From NCBI GenBank assembly GCA_011033025.1, contig WFMF01000272.1, positions 62,001 to 126,000 on the forward strand: a stretch of 64,000 nt of DNA, written 5' to 3'. A program made the position numbers and the translations under genes. The notes below the pieces were generated by a model, which was not told where the DNA came from, ran no database searches, and saw only the letters and a list, made by a program, of their open reading frames with translations. Each line of letters starts with the position of its first letter. Within the stretch, counting starts at the first letter, position 1. Source of the stretch: Beroe forskalii (Eukaryota; Ctenophora; Nuda; Beroida; Beroidae). Shown piece by piece: positions 1-11,220 of the stretch.

Positions 1-1257
1 AACTTTTTGACGGAATATCAGTACCCGAATGGTTCTAGTTTGCAAGTTGATGTTTTGTCTTTGAGAATAGCGGATAGTTCAATAGCACATCCCGTGTGAG
101 GCAACCCTCTGAAAACTCTAAGGTGGATGTGGGAATCATCTGTAGAGCTGACTTTAACCTGAGGTTAAGCGAGGGTTAGGGATCATTCACATATTACGTA
201 ATCAATTTGCAGCACTTTTTTCCCCTCCCTCCCCAGGCTGATTATGTAAAATAATATGTGAAAAATACCTTAAAAAGATTGAAAGATACTTTTAGAAATT
301 ATTTAAAGCATCAGTCAAAAAGGGGTGATAAGGAGTGATATAACAAATCACTTTAACCTTGACGAAAAAGTTGGTTCCTGCTACGACTTGAGTCCGGTAA
401 GAAACAGGTTCAAACACTTCAAAGGAGTAATCTGCCTTCTGTTCAGCATCACTTCGTACCTGATTTGAAAAAAGTGTAATAATTGTCCGAATGATATTAG
501 GATATATTGATGAACGACTATATTCTTTGATTGAGAACGAGACGTAGGGAATAAATATGGGAAAAATTTTACGAAACATATCTCATTTTGTTCACAGGTT
601 CTTAGCAAACTTTCGCGGGAATTTCAGGTAATAACTTCAACATCAGCTGGTCTGTAATAAGATATTACTTTTTTCTTTTTCTCCTGCTTACGTCACATGG
701 GGCAGGTCGTTTGCCACGTACAATAAATTATGAATTATGCAAGCTAATCTTCCAACATATTATATGCTCAGCAGGGACACAGATTATTAGGTTAGTACTC
801 GGAGACTAGAAAAATGTCATGAAATTCGCTTTTAACTTTTAAATGTTTAGAAAGCGCCAAGCTTATCCAACACAGTCCACAAGGTTCAAGTCTATAAAAC
901 CAGCCGCACCCAGCGACTTGGATTTCATTTGATTCGATTTATTGCTTTTGATTCGATTGATAAAAGTTTTGGCCTGATTATAAGTTATATTTTTTCAAAG
1001 CATTGACATCTACGATGCAAATCGCAGATGATAACTGAGTTAAAATGCAGAGAGTTTAAATGAAACGGCGTGAACGTATAATTATTAGTACAGTACAGAA
1101 GTGCTGTAGTCCGATCCGTCCATATCTCAGGGTTACAAATGGCAATATAATATGAACGTATACTTCATCCTACCTGGTGACAAATCGTCCTGACAATGTC
1201 GTCTGCTGGCTTTATTCCACCGGGACCTCCGGCCAAAGGACAATCATCTCTGGGCAT
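1..1257 (-). CDS. CSTB: Stefin/cystatin-B-like cysteine protease inhibitor, 3' end off the window
   Basis: Cytosolic type-1 cystatin; the family blocks papain-like proteases (cathepsins B, H, L). Coding exons on the minus strand are 1257-1174 (28 codons from ATG) and 459-358 (34 codons). Joined they give 62 residues beginning MPRDDCPLAGGPGG. The N-terminal PLAGG..GGIKPA trunk and the QVVAGTNFFVKV hairpin (family motif QVVAG) are both visible. No signal peptide is seen, as expected for a stefin. The second exon is exactly 34 codons and its borders (before VRS and after FFVK) match human CSTB as I recall it. Splice sites are CAG|GTAGGA, ATCAG|GTACGA and AAG|GTTAAA. The third exon should start below position 1. 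An acceptor-like CAG lies just upstream of the ATG, so a 5' UTR exon is possible. The next gene upstream on the same strand is purine nucleoside phosphorylase, about 600 bp away. Family call is secure; orthology among stefins is not proven. Confidence 0.93.
178..262. mobile_element. Small MITE-like inverted repeat, ATTACGTAAT family
   Basis: Left end GGGATCATTCACATATTACG and right end ATAATATGTGAA are imperfect inverted repeats around a C-rich centre. The same ends occur at 19049-19205, so this is a dispersed non-autonomous element. It lies in the second intron of the cystatin gene. Confidence 0.6.
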
Positions 1258-1411
1258 GACTTCCTGAATTCTTAGCTCAATGACAAAATAACACGGTTAA
1301 AACAAACAAGAATTAGTTTAACATATTTTTTCAAGGCAAAATCTTTCATTTTTTGACCAATAGATACTTTCATTTGTCAAGAAGTCAGAGCTGCAGTAGA
1401 AGTTAACAAAT

Positions 1412-1417
1412 TTTATT
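1412..1417 (-). terminator. Candidate polyadenylation signal of the PNP gene
   Basis: AATAAA on the minus strand, about 440 bp past the PNP stop codon and before the cystatin start. It is the best-placed canonical signal between the two genes. Position is the only support. Confidence 0.4.
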
Positions 1418-1826
1418 AAATGAGTACCAAGAAAGTAAAACAATGTTTATTGTAACTGGGAAGCATTTAAGTTATCAAGAATTCAAAATTGGACATAGTT
1501 AAATATGAGTATCAACATGAGTTACCAATAACAAAATCAAGGAGATATTTGGACGGATGACATCAAAACGAAAATATATTTCCATTATCATTAATTTATC
1601 AACTAAGCAACTATCGATAGTCAAAAGCAAATTGAATTGATCTTAATAAGTCTACCATTCTAGAAAATAGTCACAAGAACTGCAAAATTATAAAATAGGA
1701 GAAAACTGAAAAGGACAATGTGCCCTTGCCCCCTGATAATCAGGTACCTAAAATTCCATGAAACATAAGATAACAGAAATGTAATACGTGACAATGGAGT
1801 GACTTAATAACGATACATTTCACCCC

Positions 1827-1871
1827 AATTACATCACCAGTAATTACATCACCAGTAATTACATCACCATT
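1827..1871. repeat. Three 15-bp tandem units over the PNP stop codon
   Basis: AATTACATCACCAGT is repeated at 1827, 1842 and 1857 (last unit with one change). The last unit holds the end of the PNP reading frame, so the same short codon string ending in TAA follows in the 3' UTR. Confidence 0.85.
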
Positions 1872-4800
1872 AATTTCTCTCTGAGTTCCGTGACCACCTG
1901 TTTCATGATATTCTGCAGTGTTACAGCTCGCTGGTTCGCCACTTCCAGTACCTGTCGTGTGATAAGAGAGGTTAGATCAGCGGAAAAATCGTAAAATGGA
2001 TGTTATCAGCGTAAAATGTGAAAAATAAATCGTCTCAATTTCAATTTTCAACCTAACTTCCAGAAATTTCTGAGGATTTGAGTTTCAATAATAACACAAC
2101 CAATGGTATGAGCTACCTTTGACATAATTTTTTTCCAGCACAATGACGGAATCACGGAACGAAAGATAACGTACAGTGAAGAAAATGAAGTCACTGTCAC
2201 AGTTGACTTTTGGGGTTCTTCAGATGATTAAAATAAAAAATCTATGCAATTTCATTTCATTGGATACTTATACATGAGCGAGGCGCAACAATGTCATGAT
2301 TGAGAATGGCGAGCCTCAATGACAATTGACAGCACGTTAGTCGACAAACTTGTAGGGGGGGTAAGGATTATTCAGATGATAAGGAAAATAATAGTGAGTA
2401 TAATAATGATGCGGATACCTCAGCATGGTTTGGCTCCGACTGTTCGTTGATGTCCAGAATACACTGGTTGGTAATCAGACTGCACCCCAACACCTTCATT
2501 CCCAGCCAGGAGGCTACTATGGTTTCAGGAACAGTGGACATTCCAATAGCATCAGCCCCAATCTGGAGAGCTAGACATTACTGCATCAGTAGATGATGAA
2601 ATTATCATAGAGGTTTAAAGAGTCATTGATCCAGCATTAAGTTATTGCCGTCAAATTTTGAAAATCCTAAGATTTATTAAATCGATCTCGACTCAAAATG
2701 AAGCTTATCTGAAATTGACTAATTGAGATCATGATAATATCACATTCAATGTAAATACTAAATAATTACCATCTTGCAGAATCTGAGTTCTGCAGGTGAT
2801 TCGTAGCTCGGACCGGCACAGAAGAAGTAAGTGCCCTCTTTGGTTATATCTCCGACTCCTGGGGGATGGTTCTCATGTTATTATTATTAATTTAGTACGG
2901 ATATGTAACGAGTTCTGAGGGTTCGACTTCTGAAATTTTCACACGACTGTCATTTGTAAGTCCGTGATAGTGATTTAATGGTATACCCATTGGAACACGT
3001 ACGTTCGCCATCAGAAATTTCAGAAAGAATCTCATTTCTCGAAATCAGGACATGCGTTACGTAATCAGCTCGGGGAAGGAGGGTTTCACAAACAATTTCG
3101 AAGCATGTTAATCACTGACAAGAACAGTAACTTTAAACCAGATTACGGGGGGTGACAGTGGAAGGAACAATTAATGTTTACGCCTCTTGATGTTAACCTT
3201 TATAGATTACGTTGCGTTTTTAAAACTTTTTAATTTATTTCGACAAAGGTTTTTTGATGTAATTGCAAAGGTTTTTTGATGCAAAGGTTTTTTGATGCAA
3301 AGGTTTTTTGATGCAAAGGTTTTTTGATGGAAAGGTTTATTATTCATCTTTAACCGGCCAGCACTCTTAAGACCACATGGAAAGTGGTGGAAACTGGTAA
3401 CCTTCTAGAGAGTTCTACTGCAACCCACTTTGATGACATATGCTGCATAAGTATTAGAGCGTAACTATTTGACAGGCGGCTCCCGATTAAACAGAAGTAA
3501 ATAATATATTAGAATTAGAATAAAATTTAACCATGCGTCATAATCATGAGGCATAAAATTAGCACTTTGATTACAGCTGGAAATTATAAGTGCCTTGAAC
3601 AGTATTTTCTAGAAACCCTACCTTCAGCGCGAGCTTTCTCCTTGAACAAATCACAAAGCTCGGTTGTGTAGATGTTGTTTGATGCAGGGAACCTCGGTCC
3701 AAACCTGAGATTATATCAGAGTATAACAGCGATAGAGATGAATTGAACTCACATAGAACTTATTTGAGTGTGAAAGAGTGAAGGGCTATTCATAGCAGAT
3801 TAGCAGATTTGGACATGATCTGCAAATTATTTTCCAGATCCAATCCGGTATCCCAAACGGGGCTGGAAAGAAAGAAGTCTGAACTTTGTCAGAAAGCAGA
3901 AACCAGAGTTTACTAAAATTTGATAAATCTACAACCAAATTCACCTCGGTCCAAATCTCTCGTCATTATGTCCCCGCAGGGGGTTATTCCCCGCGATCCC
4001 GACAAAGTTAATATGATCTCTGATGACCATGAAGTCTCCTACATTAATGGCTGGGTTGAGAGACCCAGCTGCGTTGGTTACGATCAGACACTTCACCCCG
4101 AGTAGAGACATCACTTGAACTGGAGCTGCCGTCTGATGAGGCGAAAGAGGGAAGTATTAGACTGATAGAAATAGAATTTTGAAATAAACACACAAAGTAA
4201 TGTCACAAAATCATCTGGGTATTCATGAAAAATAAATATTAAGATCTGTCCACGATTATTGTTCACTTTTATTGGTCGATTCATAAATTCTAGTGACTAA
4301 ATTCTAACTGATATATCATTCTGAATTCTGACGAGACTCATGGGACATGGAACCTACACATTGCGCAGTGTAAAATATGTAATGCGATCACGAAGAATAG
4401 ACTTGCGCCATCAATTCACCATTTTAAATGATAATAATGACGAATAAACGCTCTACCAATTACCATGGTTATGGTACCCGTCTTCCAAATGGGGTACCCT
4501 TCATAGAAGTGGAACCTCCCTTTCATGCAGACACACTCCACCCCTCCAATGGTACCAAACACTAGCTTACCACCGTGACCTTGCACTGAGGTGGTTCTAG
4601 GTGGTATTAAAGTATTAAATCAAGAGGCGTATACTCTTTCAGACGCTCAAACGTTCAAACTGTTAATGAAAGTATTGAAAATATTGAAAATACTGATTAG
4701 TGATTACACACATGAAAATATCATAGGAAATAGTGGTACCTAGTAAAGGTTGAAGAAGGGTGATTACTGGACGGTGAAATAACCCGTTCTATTATCAAAT

Positions 4801-5260
4801 TGACATGCTTATTAACACGTCATAGTAACCTTAATTAAATCAGTTCAGTTGAATACTGAACCTCGTACCTGTGCTGACAGGAAAGCCAGGAATTTCAGTG
4901 TACTCAAGGATTTGGGGTTTCTCAACGAGATCTGCAAATCCACCGAGACCAGATCCACAGATTATTCCTGTACAGACATACCATGGAGATACGGTTAAAA
5001 CGTGAAATCAATGATGGATTTGATCATTGATCACCAATCTAAGAGTCAAGGTCAAATGAAATTCTTGAAGTGCTTGCCTCCAACTTGGTGTTTTATTCAA
5101 AATTGAGGTATAATTACTCAAAAATACGATACATTAATTTCGACTCCAACTCCCAGCTATAATCTTTCCCTTCACCTAATTTAGGTTTGATCGTGATTCG
5201 TTCCAGAATAAACTTCGCAATGTCCTCAATCTGTTCATAGTTATACTTCTCTTCTGTCAT
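1859..5260 (-). CDS. PNP: Purine nucleoside phosphorylase (trimeric, PNP/MTAP family)
   Basis: Catalyses phosphorolysis of inosine and guanosine to base plus ribose-1-phosphate in purine salvage. Eight minus-strand exons, all GT-AG: 5260-5176, 4967-4869, 4585-4464, 4132-3945, 3692-3622, 2858-2770, 2562-2419, 1951-1859. Lengths sum to 891 nt (296 residues plus stop), close to the usual ~289. Motifs seen: GSGLGG (residues 33-38, phosphate loop), [10 protein letters not shown] (84-93), TNAAGSLNP (121-129), [10 protein letters not shown] (203-212), GMSTVPE (225-231, purine-site Glu/Met region), ITNQ (248-251) and NHAE (263-266). Start is the first ATG in the first exon; no signal peptide. Every exon joint keeps frame. 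The fifth exon could instead begin at 3704, adding 12 nt in frame and duplicating FGPR. The stop codon lies in a 15-bp tandem repeat. All catalytic motifs are intact, so the enzyme should be active. Confidence 0.97.
3056..3212. mobile_element. Possible degenerate MITE in PNP intron 5
   Basis: CGTTACGTAATC at the left faces GATTACGTTGCG at the right, with G-rich interior, resembling the ATTACGTAAT element family at 178 and 19049. Ends are degenerate and no target duplication is clear. Confidence 0.35.
3244..3336. repeat. 16-bp minisatellite CAAAGGTTTTTTGATG
   Basis: Five copies starting at 3244, 3265, 3281, 3297 and 3313; the last four are spaced exactly 16 bp. Intronic (PNP). Confidence 0.9.
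4395..4453 (+). mobile_element. ~70-bp palindromic mini-element, diverged copy
   Basis: Holds GCCATCAATTCACCATTTTA followed by ATGATAATAATGACG, the core of the dispersed mini-element best seen at 27396-27465. Flanking AATAG and CGCTC are remnants of its ends. Lies in PNP intron 3. Confidence 0.5.
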
Positions 5261-8200
5261 TGCTCAATGGAAGAATCTTATTATCTTAAAATTTAAATGA
5301 CCTAAATGACTATTTAATAATCAGTTTTAAGTTCATTTATACTGATTTACTTTCAAAATCTTGAAATAATCGGTTTATTTATTTAAGTAAAGTAGACAAA
5401 GTCTACAATTTATTTGATTAAAACTTTACCACATTGGCAGTGAGCTTTGTTGAGAGGGAAGTGTTAATTCATTAAATGTTAATTTAAGGATAAGAAGGAG
5501 ACCACTAAAGAAAAGATGCGGATGCCGGGCTAAGGAAATTGTAGCTTTTTGGTTAATAGTCAGAGTTGCTACTAGGTAGATTAATGAAATGCTAAATGAA
5601 TAATTAATCATAATGATTAATATTTATGTGGTTTACAACATGATATACTCTTGGTTGACATCCATCCCGACGCCTCTGCGGGCCCTCTGATAATGACCAA
5701 GTCGTAAAGCATAAAGCAACCAAATTATCATGATTGGACCATTTTGGACTGGTGCCACCGAACCACTAGCCTCTTGCCATCCCTTGAGGAGCTATCTTTG
5801 ACATTGAGATGAGACGTCGAGTAGATTGCTTAATAATCCCAGGCACAAGCGAAAGATAATTTGCTTTTGTGCACGCCAAAGAATGCAGGGTGTTGTAATG
5901 ATCTTGTGAACATCAGAGGTTTGGGCGTGAACTTGCGACACACACAATGATTGAGTTATTTCCTGCTATAGTTTTGTGGGTATATTAACCCTTTGTTTAC
6001 TTGTTTAGTGTTACAATAGCGTGAGATAATAGATCGCAGGCATTGGTATTATCTAAAAATCAGGCAGGAGAATATACATTTTGACGTTTCAAATGTGCCC
6101 CTTTGAACTGTGATAGTGACGAAGCTGTCAACCACCTGTTCATTGTGTACGGTAATTACGAATCGCATATTCACTGATTGACTCGGTATTTCTCATCACA
6201 CCCTCTTTGTTGGATAATCAAGTGTTCATGGGTTAAAATATGATGCAACAGCAGCACTGTCTTTTGGTTATATTATACGAAACACATTTCACGAAAGCTT
6301 TGAACATTAGGTGGCATTTGCATGGGGTTATATTCTTGAAAACTTGTTCGTCGCCATTCCTTCATGAATATACATGTTAAATGCGTCAAGGCTATAATTT
6401 TATGCGCTGCTAATTTTCTGTAATTGTTCATGGACCTCTTTTGATTTACATAATTTCATATAAAGTTTGCCGGTTCAGTGGATAATTATGGTGCCATGTA
6501 ATATCGTAAGGAATAGGGCTATCATATTGCCATCTTGTGATCTGTCATTGTCAAGAAAATGATAAGAGGTCGGAGATTTTATAATTTGGGGTTGACAATT
6601 GGAGGATGCATGCGCAGTTACTTTGTAAACTGTACGGCTTTCTTCATGAACTGTATATTCATGTTGCATTTATCAGGTCGCTCGATTTGGCGACATGCAG
6701 TTCGATCTATAAATCTATAGGATAATCGAGTGAATCGCGATAATCAGCTTTGTCCATTGTTGGTAATTGAAAATTTTGCTTTCGTCGATTCATTAAAAAC
6801 ATTATTCAAGCTATTGCACGTGGCATCGTTGTCTACCGTTTTCATCCATCCGAAGTAATTTGATATACATATTATATGTATTATGTGCTATTGTGCTGTT
6901 AAAGCCATGACAAACGTCATAACTTTTTATCATAACAAAATTAAGGTCGTCCCCACTATTCTCTACGTCTGCCAGCGGTATTAATGATCGTCCAGTTGTG
7001 ACAATGGATAATTTCTTGTTATCACTAAACGGCTAGCGCATCGATTAACTAATCAACAATAGGGCGATTGTTGTAATAATGGCACTAAATGATGGATTAT
7101 AATAATTACTTTATAACGACGTCGCTTATTTCAATGAATAATCGAATAGCTAGTAGTTATTCCATTGGTCATCAAATTTAACTTTCGTTATCGATGATTT
7201 TAGGTAGTGTAATTCTACTCTTTGAACAGCAACTTCCTGCTTTCCTCAGTGGCCAATGCCAGCTGTGAGAGATTGAGAGACCTTTTTTTACTGATGCCAA
7301 GTCATTGATTATTATGTATTTCTCACAGCTTTTAAGCTTTTAGTTGGTTTGTTACATAGCAAGTTCTTGCCTTTTGCCTAGTAACATTACATCATGATCT
7401 GCGATTAGGAATTATAAAATTGAGCAATATGACTAAAAAGTAGTTAGCCTCTAGACATAGAGTAAAATTACTATCGTGAGTGTCTACAGATTCAGAATTA
7501 CCAATTGTTTTCCCAAAACATTTTCAATGATGGACGTCACCTAATACCAGCCACATGGGATTCAATCATAGATAAAATATAGCAATTATATTACGTTGCA
7601 GCTGCTCTAATAAGGCGTAGCACACAGGTGGGAGGGGTCGTGGACAATTTATGTTATTTTCAAGTGAGATCTGATTTCCAGGTAATGCATTTTATTTGGT
7701 TTGATTTACATCAAGATAACCAACTTACACCACTGATGCTACGTGTCTGTCATTTGGTGACCGAATAGGTTAACTGATAGTTACAGTGGGAAATTTGGAT
7801 GTTTAGTTGTATTAATACTGCTGTAGAGTTTGTTTCCTAAACTTCGAATTCAAATCTTCTATTGAGACACTATTTGATAAGTTGTTACAACATAACTTTC
7901 TACCTAAGGAATGAGGATTCCATTCTATTTTTCGTTTTAACAAAATATTAATGAGCCCGTTCAATATGCAAAACTGAAATCGGGTCAGGGACGGAAGTTT
8001 GACACCCCTAAGTTCGACAACCGAGAAGTTAGACACTCTCACTGCTTGTCGAACTTCCAGGCATCAACAGACTGAAGTTCGACAGTCCTAAAGCTTGACA
8101 GCAGGATCAGGTGTCGAACTTCCGTCCCCCAACCACTGAAATCATATAGAGCAAACTTTTGGAACTTTAACCCTGATGTAATAATTTCGAGTAAATTTAC

Positions 8201-8448
8201 TAAGTTTTTAAGTTGTTCAATGTTATTCTTCAAACTACTTATTCTTGTTTTCAGAGTAGTTTGTATCATTGGTCCCAATTGGTCCCAAAAATGACCTACT
8301 TAGGAAATAGCTACATGTCACTTATCATTAAACAATGACCAGTTGGGACTCTTTCTGATGCAATGGAACTTTTTAAGTTTTATTTAAATAAAATTGTTTT
8401 GATTATCTCATAATTCATTACCTCATTATCAGCTTGATATTAGAGATT
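5261..8448. other. Intergenic region between divergent PNP and receptor genes
   Basis: No exon-like coding stretch on either strand; AT-rich. Both genes must draw their promoters from this 3.2-kb spacer, but I see no convincing TATA or other core element. The only structured piece is the small inverted-repeat element at 7986-8131. Confidence 0.6.
7986..8131. mobile_element. 146-bp inverted-repeat element with GTTCGAC motifs
   Basis: GGGACGGAAGTTTGACACC near 7988 is mirrored by GGTGTCGAACTTCCGTCCC near 8110 (one mismatch). Between them GTTCGAC/GTCGAAC recurs several times. Size and structure fit a MITE or foldback element; no target duplication was established. Confidence 0.65.
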
Positions 8449-9657
8449 ATGGATCCTACAACTGAGATATCAACACCAGAGTTCGATGGAATCATAACAA
8501 ACCCTATAACTGATCATGCACCACCAAATGATGAAAATTACTATCTTGGGGACACTTTCAGTATTGCTGTCATAGTTACATCATTGATCCTAGCAATACT
8601 TGCAGTTGCTCTTAACATCAGTATCATGAAGTTTCATTATGAGAAGAAGAAAAGCAGCATTGTCTCCTTTATCTACTATATACTAGGACTGAGTGATTTC
8701 TGCACTGGCGTTTGTGCTTTCCTTCATGCAATCATCTTCACAGCCATGTTGATTATGAAAGAGAACCTACACTTTGCTCTGTATTGGCTGATTGTTCCAG
8801 CATACTTTCTCACTACTGTTGCCTTCAAATCTTCAGCTTTTGTGAGCATGGTGTTTGCAGTTATAAGAACAATTAATATTGTGTATCCATTCCAAAACAT
8901 AAGGAAACGAGCAGTTGTTGCATCTATTGCACTTTACACTTTCTTTTGGATGGTGATGTTTGCAGTTGAAATTGGATTCATATTGAAAAACCATTTGTTG
9001 AAAGGAAATGGTGCCAATGCTAATGAAATCCATGATTTGGTGATAGGGATATACTTTTATGCTCCTAACAGACTTAGTTGGGTTGAAAGTATTGCATTTG
9101 CTGCAACGCCAGAGGGAGAACAGTCCACAATTTCATTTTGTCCCTTAGAAATTGCTCACACAGTCCTTCCTTTCACTTTGTGCGCAATCATAACAATTGT
9201 TGGTACAGTGGTTCAGATAAAGTTCTTGTTAGTCCCTCCTGTTCCCTTGGCTGATGAATCAGATGCTGCTAAGGATGCAAAGAAAAATGAAACTATGAGG
9301 ATTACCCATACAATCGTTATCATCAGCACATTCTTTGTTCTTTGCACTTCCTGTTCATTATATTACCCTATTTATGAGCAGTGCATAAATCCAGGAAGTA
9401 TGAAAAGCAAAAGGTTATTTTACTCTCTTGCATACATTCCATTCTTTGTCAATGCAGCTGGAAACCCATTCATACTTATGATGAGAGTGAAGTCATATAG
9501 AAACTTTCTGGTAAGCAGGATGTGTGTGTCAAACACTAACAAAATACAGGATATTATAGCAGCAACAACATCCAGGAAACCTAAAACATCACTTTCATCC
9601 CTGTTTGGAAGGATATCCCAAACATCACTTGTTACTACACATAAGACTGAGTGCTGA
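8449..9657 (+). CDS. Intronless seven-transmembrane receptor, rhodopsin-like (class A), ligand unknown
   Basis: Encodes 402 residues from ATG at 8449 (A at -3, G at +4) to TGA at 9657. An upstream in-frame TTG at 8434 should not be used in a eukaryote. Seven hydrophobic spans lie near residues 37-60, 70-102, 115-141, 154-178, 235-261, 285-308 and 324-345. Class-A landmarks: Asn56 in helix 1, LGLSD (Asp83) in helix 2, Arg140 before NIVYPF at the end of helix 3, Trp167 in helix 4, Pro241 in helix 5, Pro307 in helix 6, and NPFIL at 339-343 in helix 7. The DRY motif is IRT and NPxxY is NPFIL. The usual helix-3 cysteine is not visible, so the common disulfide is probably absent. The tail (~345-402) is Ser/Thr/Lys-rich. 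It probably signals at the plasma membrane, but ligand and G protein cannot be inferred. Not assigned to a named subfamily. Confidence 0.9.
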   Translation: MDPTTEISTPEFDGIITNPITDHAPPNDENYYLGDTFSIAVIVTSLILAILAVALNISIMKFHYEKKKSSIVSFIYYILGLSDFCTGVCAFLHAIIFTAMLIMKENLHFALYWLIVPAYFLTTVAFKSSAFVSMVFAVIRTINIVYPFQNIRKRAVVASIALYTFFWMVMFAVEIGFILKNHLLKGNGANANEIHDLVIGIYFYAPNRLSWVESIAFAATPEGEQSTISFCPLEIAHTVLPFTLCAIITIVGTVVQIKFLLVPPVPLADESDAAKDAKKNETMRITHTIVIISTFFVLCTSCSLYYPIYEQCINPGSMKSKRLFYSLAYIPFFVNAAGNPFILMMRVKSYRNFLVSRMCVSNTNKIQDIIAATTSRKPKTSLSSLFGRISQTSLVTTHKTEC

Positions 9658-10064
9658 GAGTGTGACTCAGGTACAAGGAGACAATTGATTGCTAGTGCAC
9701 ACTCAATGAGATGAAATATACAGAGCTATATAGAAATATACATAGCTATAATATGAACTGTAAACTATAAACTATGATCATGGAATATAGCTTTTACAAG
9801 AACTTGTGACCAAATCAAGGCCCAGCAATCTGATGTAATGTTAAATTTAAACAATTGTGGAGTTGTGGAGTATCTCTTTATTTCTAGATGGATTTCACCA
9901 TCCCTAGCCCAAAGCACTTTGAAATTTCGAGGGTTGTGTTGCATACATACAAGAAAAAGTATGTGCAGCCAAGGGTAGGGTAACATCCTACTACTTTATT
10001 TCCCTCTCCTGATAATTAATTAATTTTTATTATATCTATTTGACTATGTCTAAGCGTTTTGTGT

Positions 10065-10070
10065 AATAAA
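10065..10070 (+). terminator. Candidate polyadenylation signal of the receptor gene
   Basis: AATAAA about 410 bp past the receptor stop codon, in an AT-rich downstream region on the coding strand. Confidence 0.45.
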
Positions 10071-10449
10071 TTTTTGAATTTACTTATTTTATTTATACTT
10101 TATATTCTTTACTGTGTGTGATCCTTCATAACATCAAGTGAATGAGATAGGAGTGAAACTCAAGGATGATAATGAATGGAATGAATCTAACAATTTCACA
10201 CAACCACACATGAAATCTACTGAATTTGAAAATTCTATCTTCAGGATAGCAATCACCATGTGAATGATAATCATCTCAGAGTAAAATGAAGAAAAAGTTA
10301 ATTATTACATTGGCCAAATAGAAAATACTTTAACAATAAATTGCTAAAAATACTTGATGATTATGCAAAATTAAAGTTGTAATGTTTCATATAATCAATT
10401 CAAAATAATTCATGATGCTGAATTGAATAAAATTTGTTTTGTTGATACT

Positions 10450-11220
10450 TGAATTAGTTGTTAGTTAAATTTCGCATAGATGATGTGCAGTATAATGGGC
10501 GCGGCGCAACGCAAACAGGAATTTGTCGTACGATGTATAGCCTGCTGACTTCATAAGCCCGCATAGGTGTGTGTACGTTCCTAAGCCCACATAGGTGTGT
10601 GTACGCGCGCGGCGAGCCGTCGTAGCACGTAGGCCGCGCAACGCAGACGAATTGCCAGGGATATACGTGTTGTAGGATGTTACGCGCCGCGCGCAACGTT
10701 CCACATTTGGACGTCACTTTGCAACCTCGCCCTCCAGTCAAAAGAAGCTAAAAAATATAGTTAAGCGCACCTAGCGCTTTGTGGACTCGCGCGGGGTCAC
10801 GGGTTTGTTAGGGTTAGGATTAAGGTTAGGGTTTGGTTATGACCTAGCGGGCTTAGGAAAGCAAAATTGCGCTTTAGGTCCAGATCAACAGGGGCTAGGA
10901 AAGATGGGGCGCGGGCGCAAATAAACGGGGCCTAGTCCGTCATGGTCTGCAGGCAACGACGCAACTTCCGTTCCTAAGCCCGCATAGGCACGGTGTGTGC
11001 TGCACGCTGCGCTGGGGGAAGTGGGGATAACTGGCGCGTGCCAAACAACGACGCAACGTCTGGTTGTCAGGCGTTGCCTGACCCCCTTGCGCCGCGCGCC
11101 ACGACTCGCATTATTTAAAATTTTAAATAATGGGTCTGACGACGTCAGACAAACGTCTGGCAAGTTAACATCTCCGAAAACATCCCGGGTACCTCGGGGC
11201 GAAAAGTAATAATGCAATGT
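10450..11220. mobile_element. GC/CpG-rich island, probable inserted repeat of unknown class
   Basis: Composition changes sharply from AT-rich to GC-rich with many GCGC and CpG. AAGCCCGCATAGG or AAGCCCACATAGG occurs three times (near 10556, 10583 and 10977). Also present: telomere-like GTTAGGGTTAGG near 10808, a perfect 22-bp palindrome at 11110-11131, and GTCTGACGACGTCAGAC near 11134. Open frames up to 110 codons are found on the minus strand, but they overlap each other and resemble nothing I know. A CpG island promoter is possible, yet no gene starts here. Confidence 0.45.

Noticed and set aside
8434..8448. Upstream start for the receptor at 8434
   Set aside because: The codon is TTG; the ATG at 8449 has a good context and is the natural eukaryotic start.
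10803..10833. Interstitial telomere
   Set aside because: Only a few degenerate GTTAGG units within a GC-rich repeat; too short to indicate a telomere fusion.
10454..11217. Overlapping minus-strand frames of 79-110 codons in the GC-rich island
   Set aside because: High GC makes stops rare; the frames overlap one another and encode Arg-rich sequence without known motifs.
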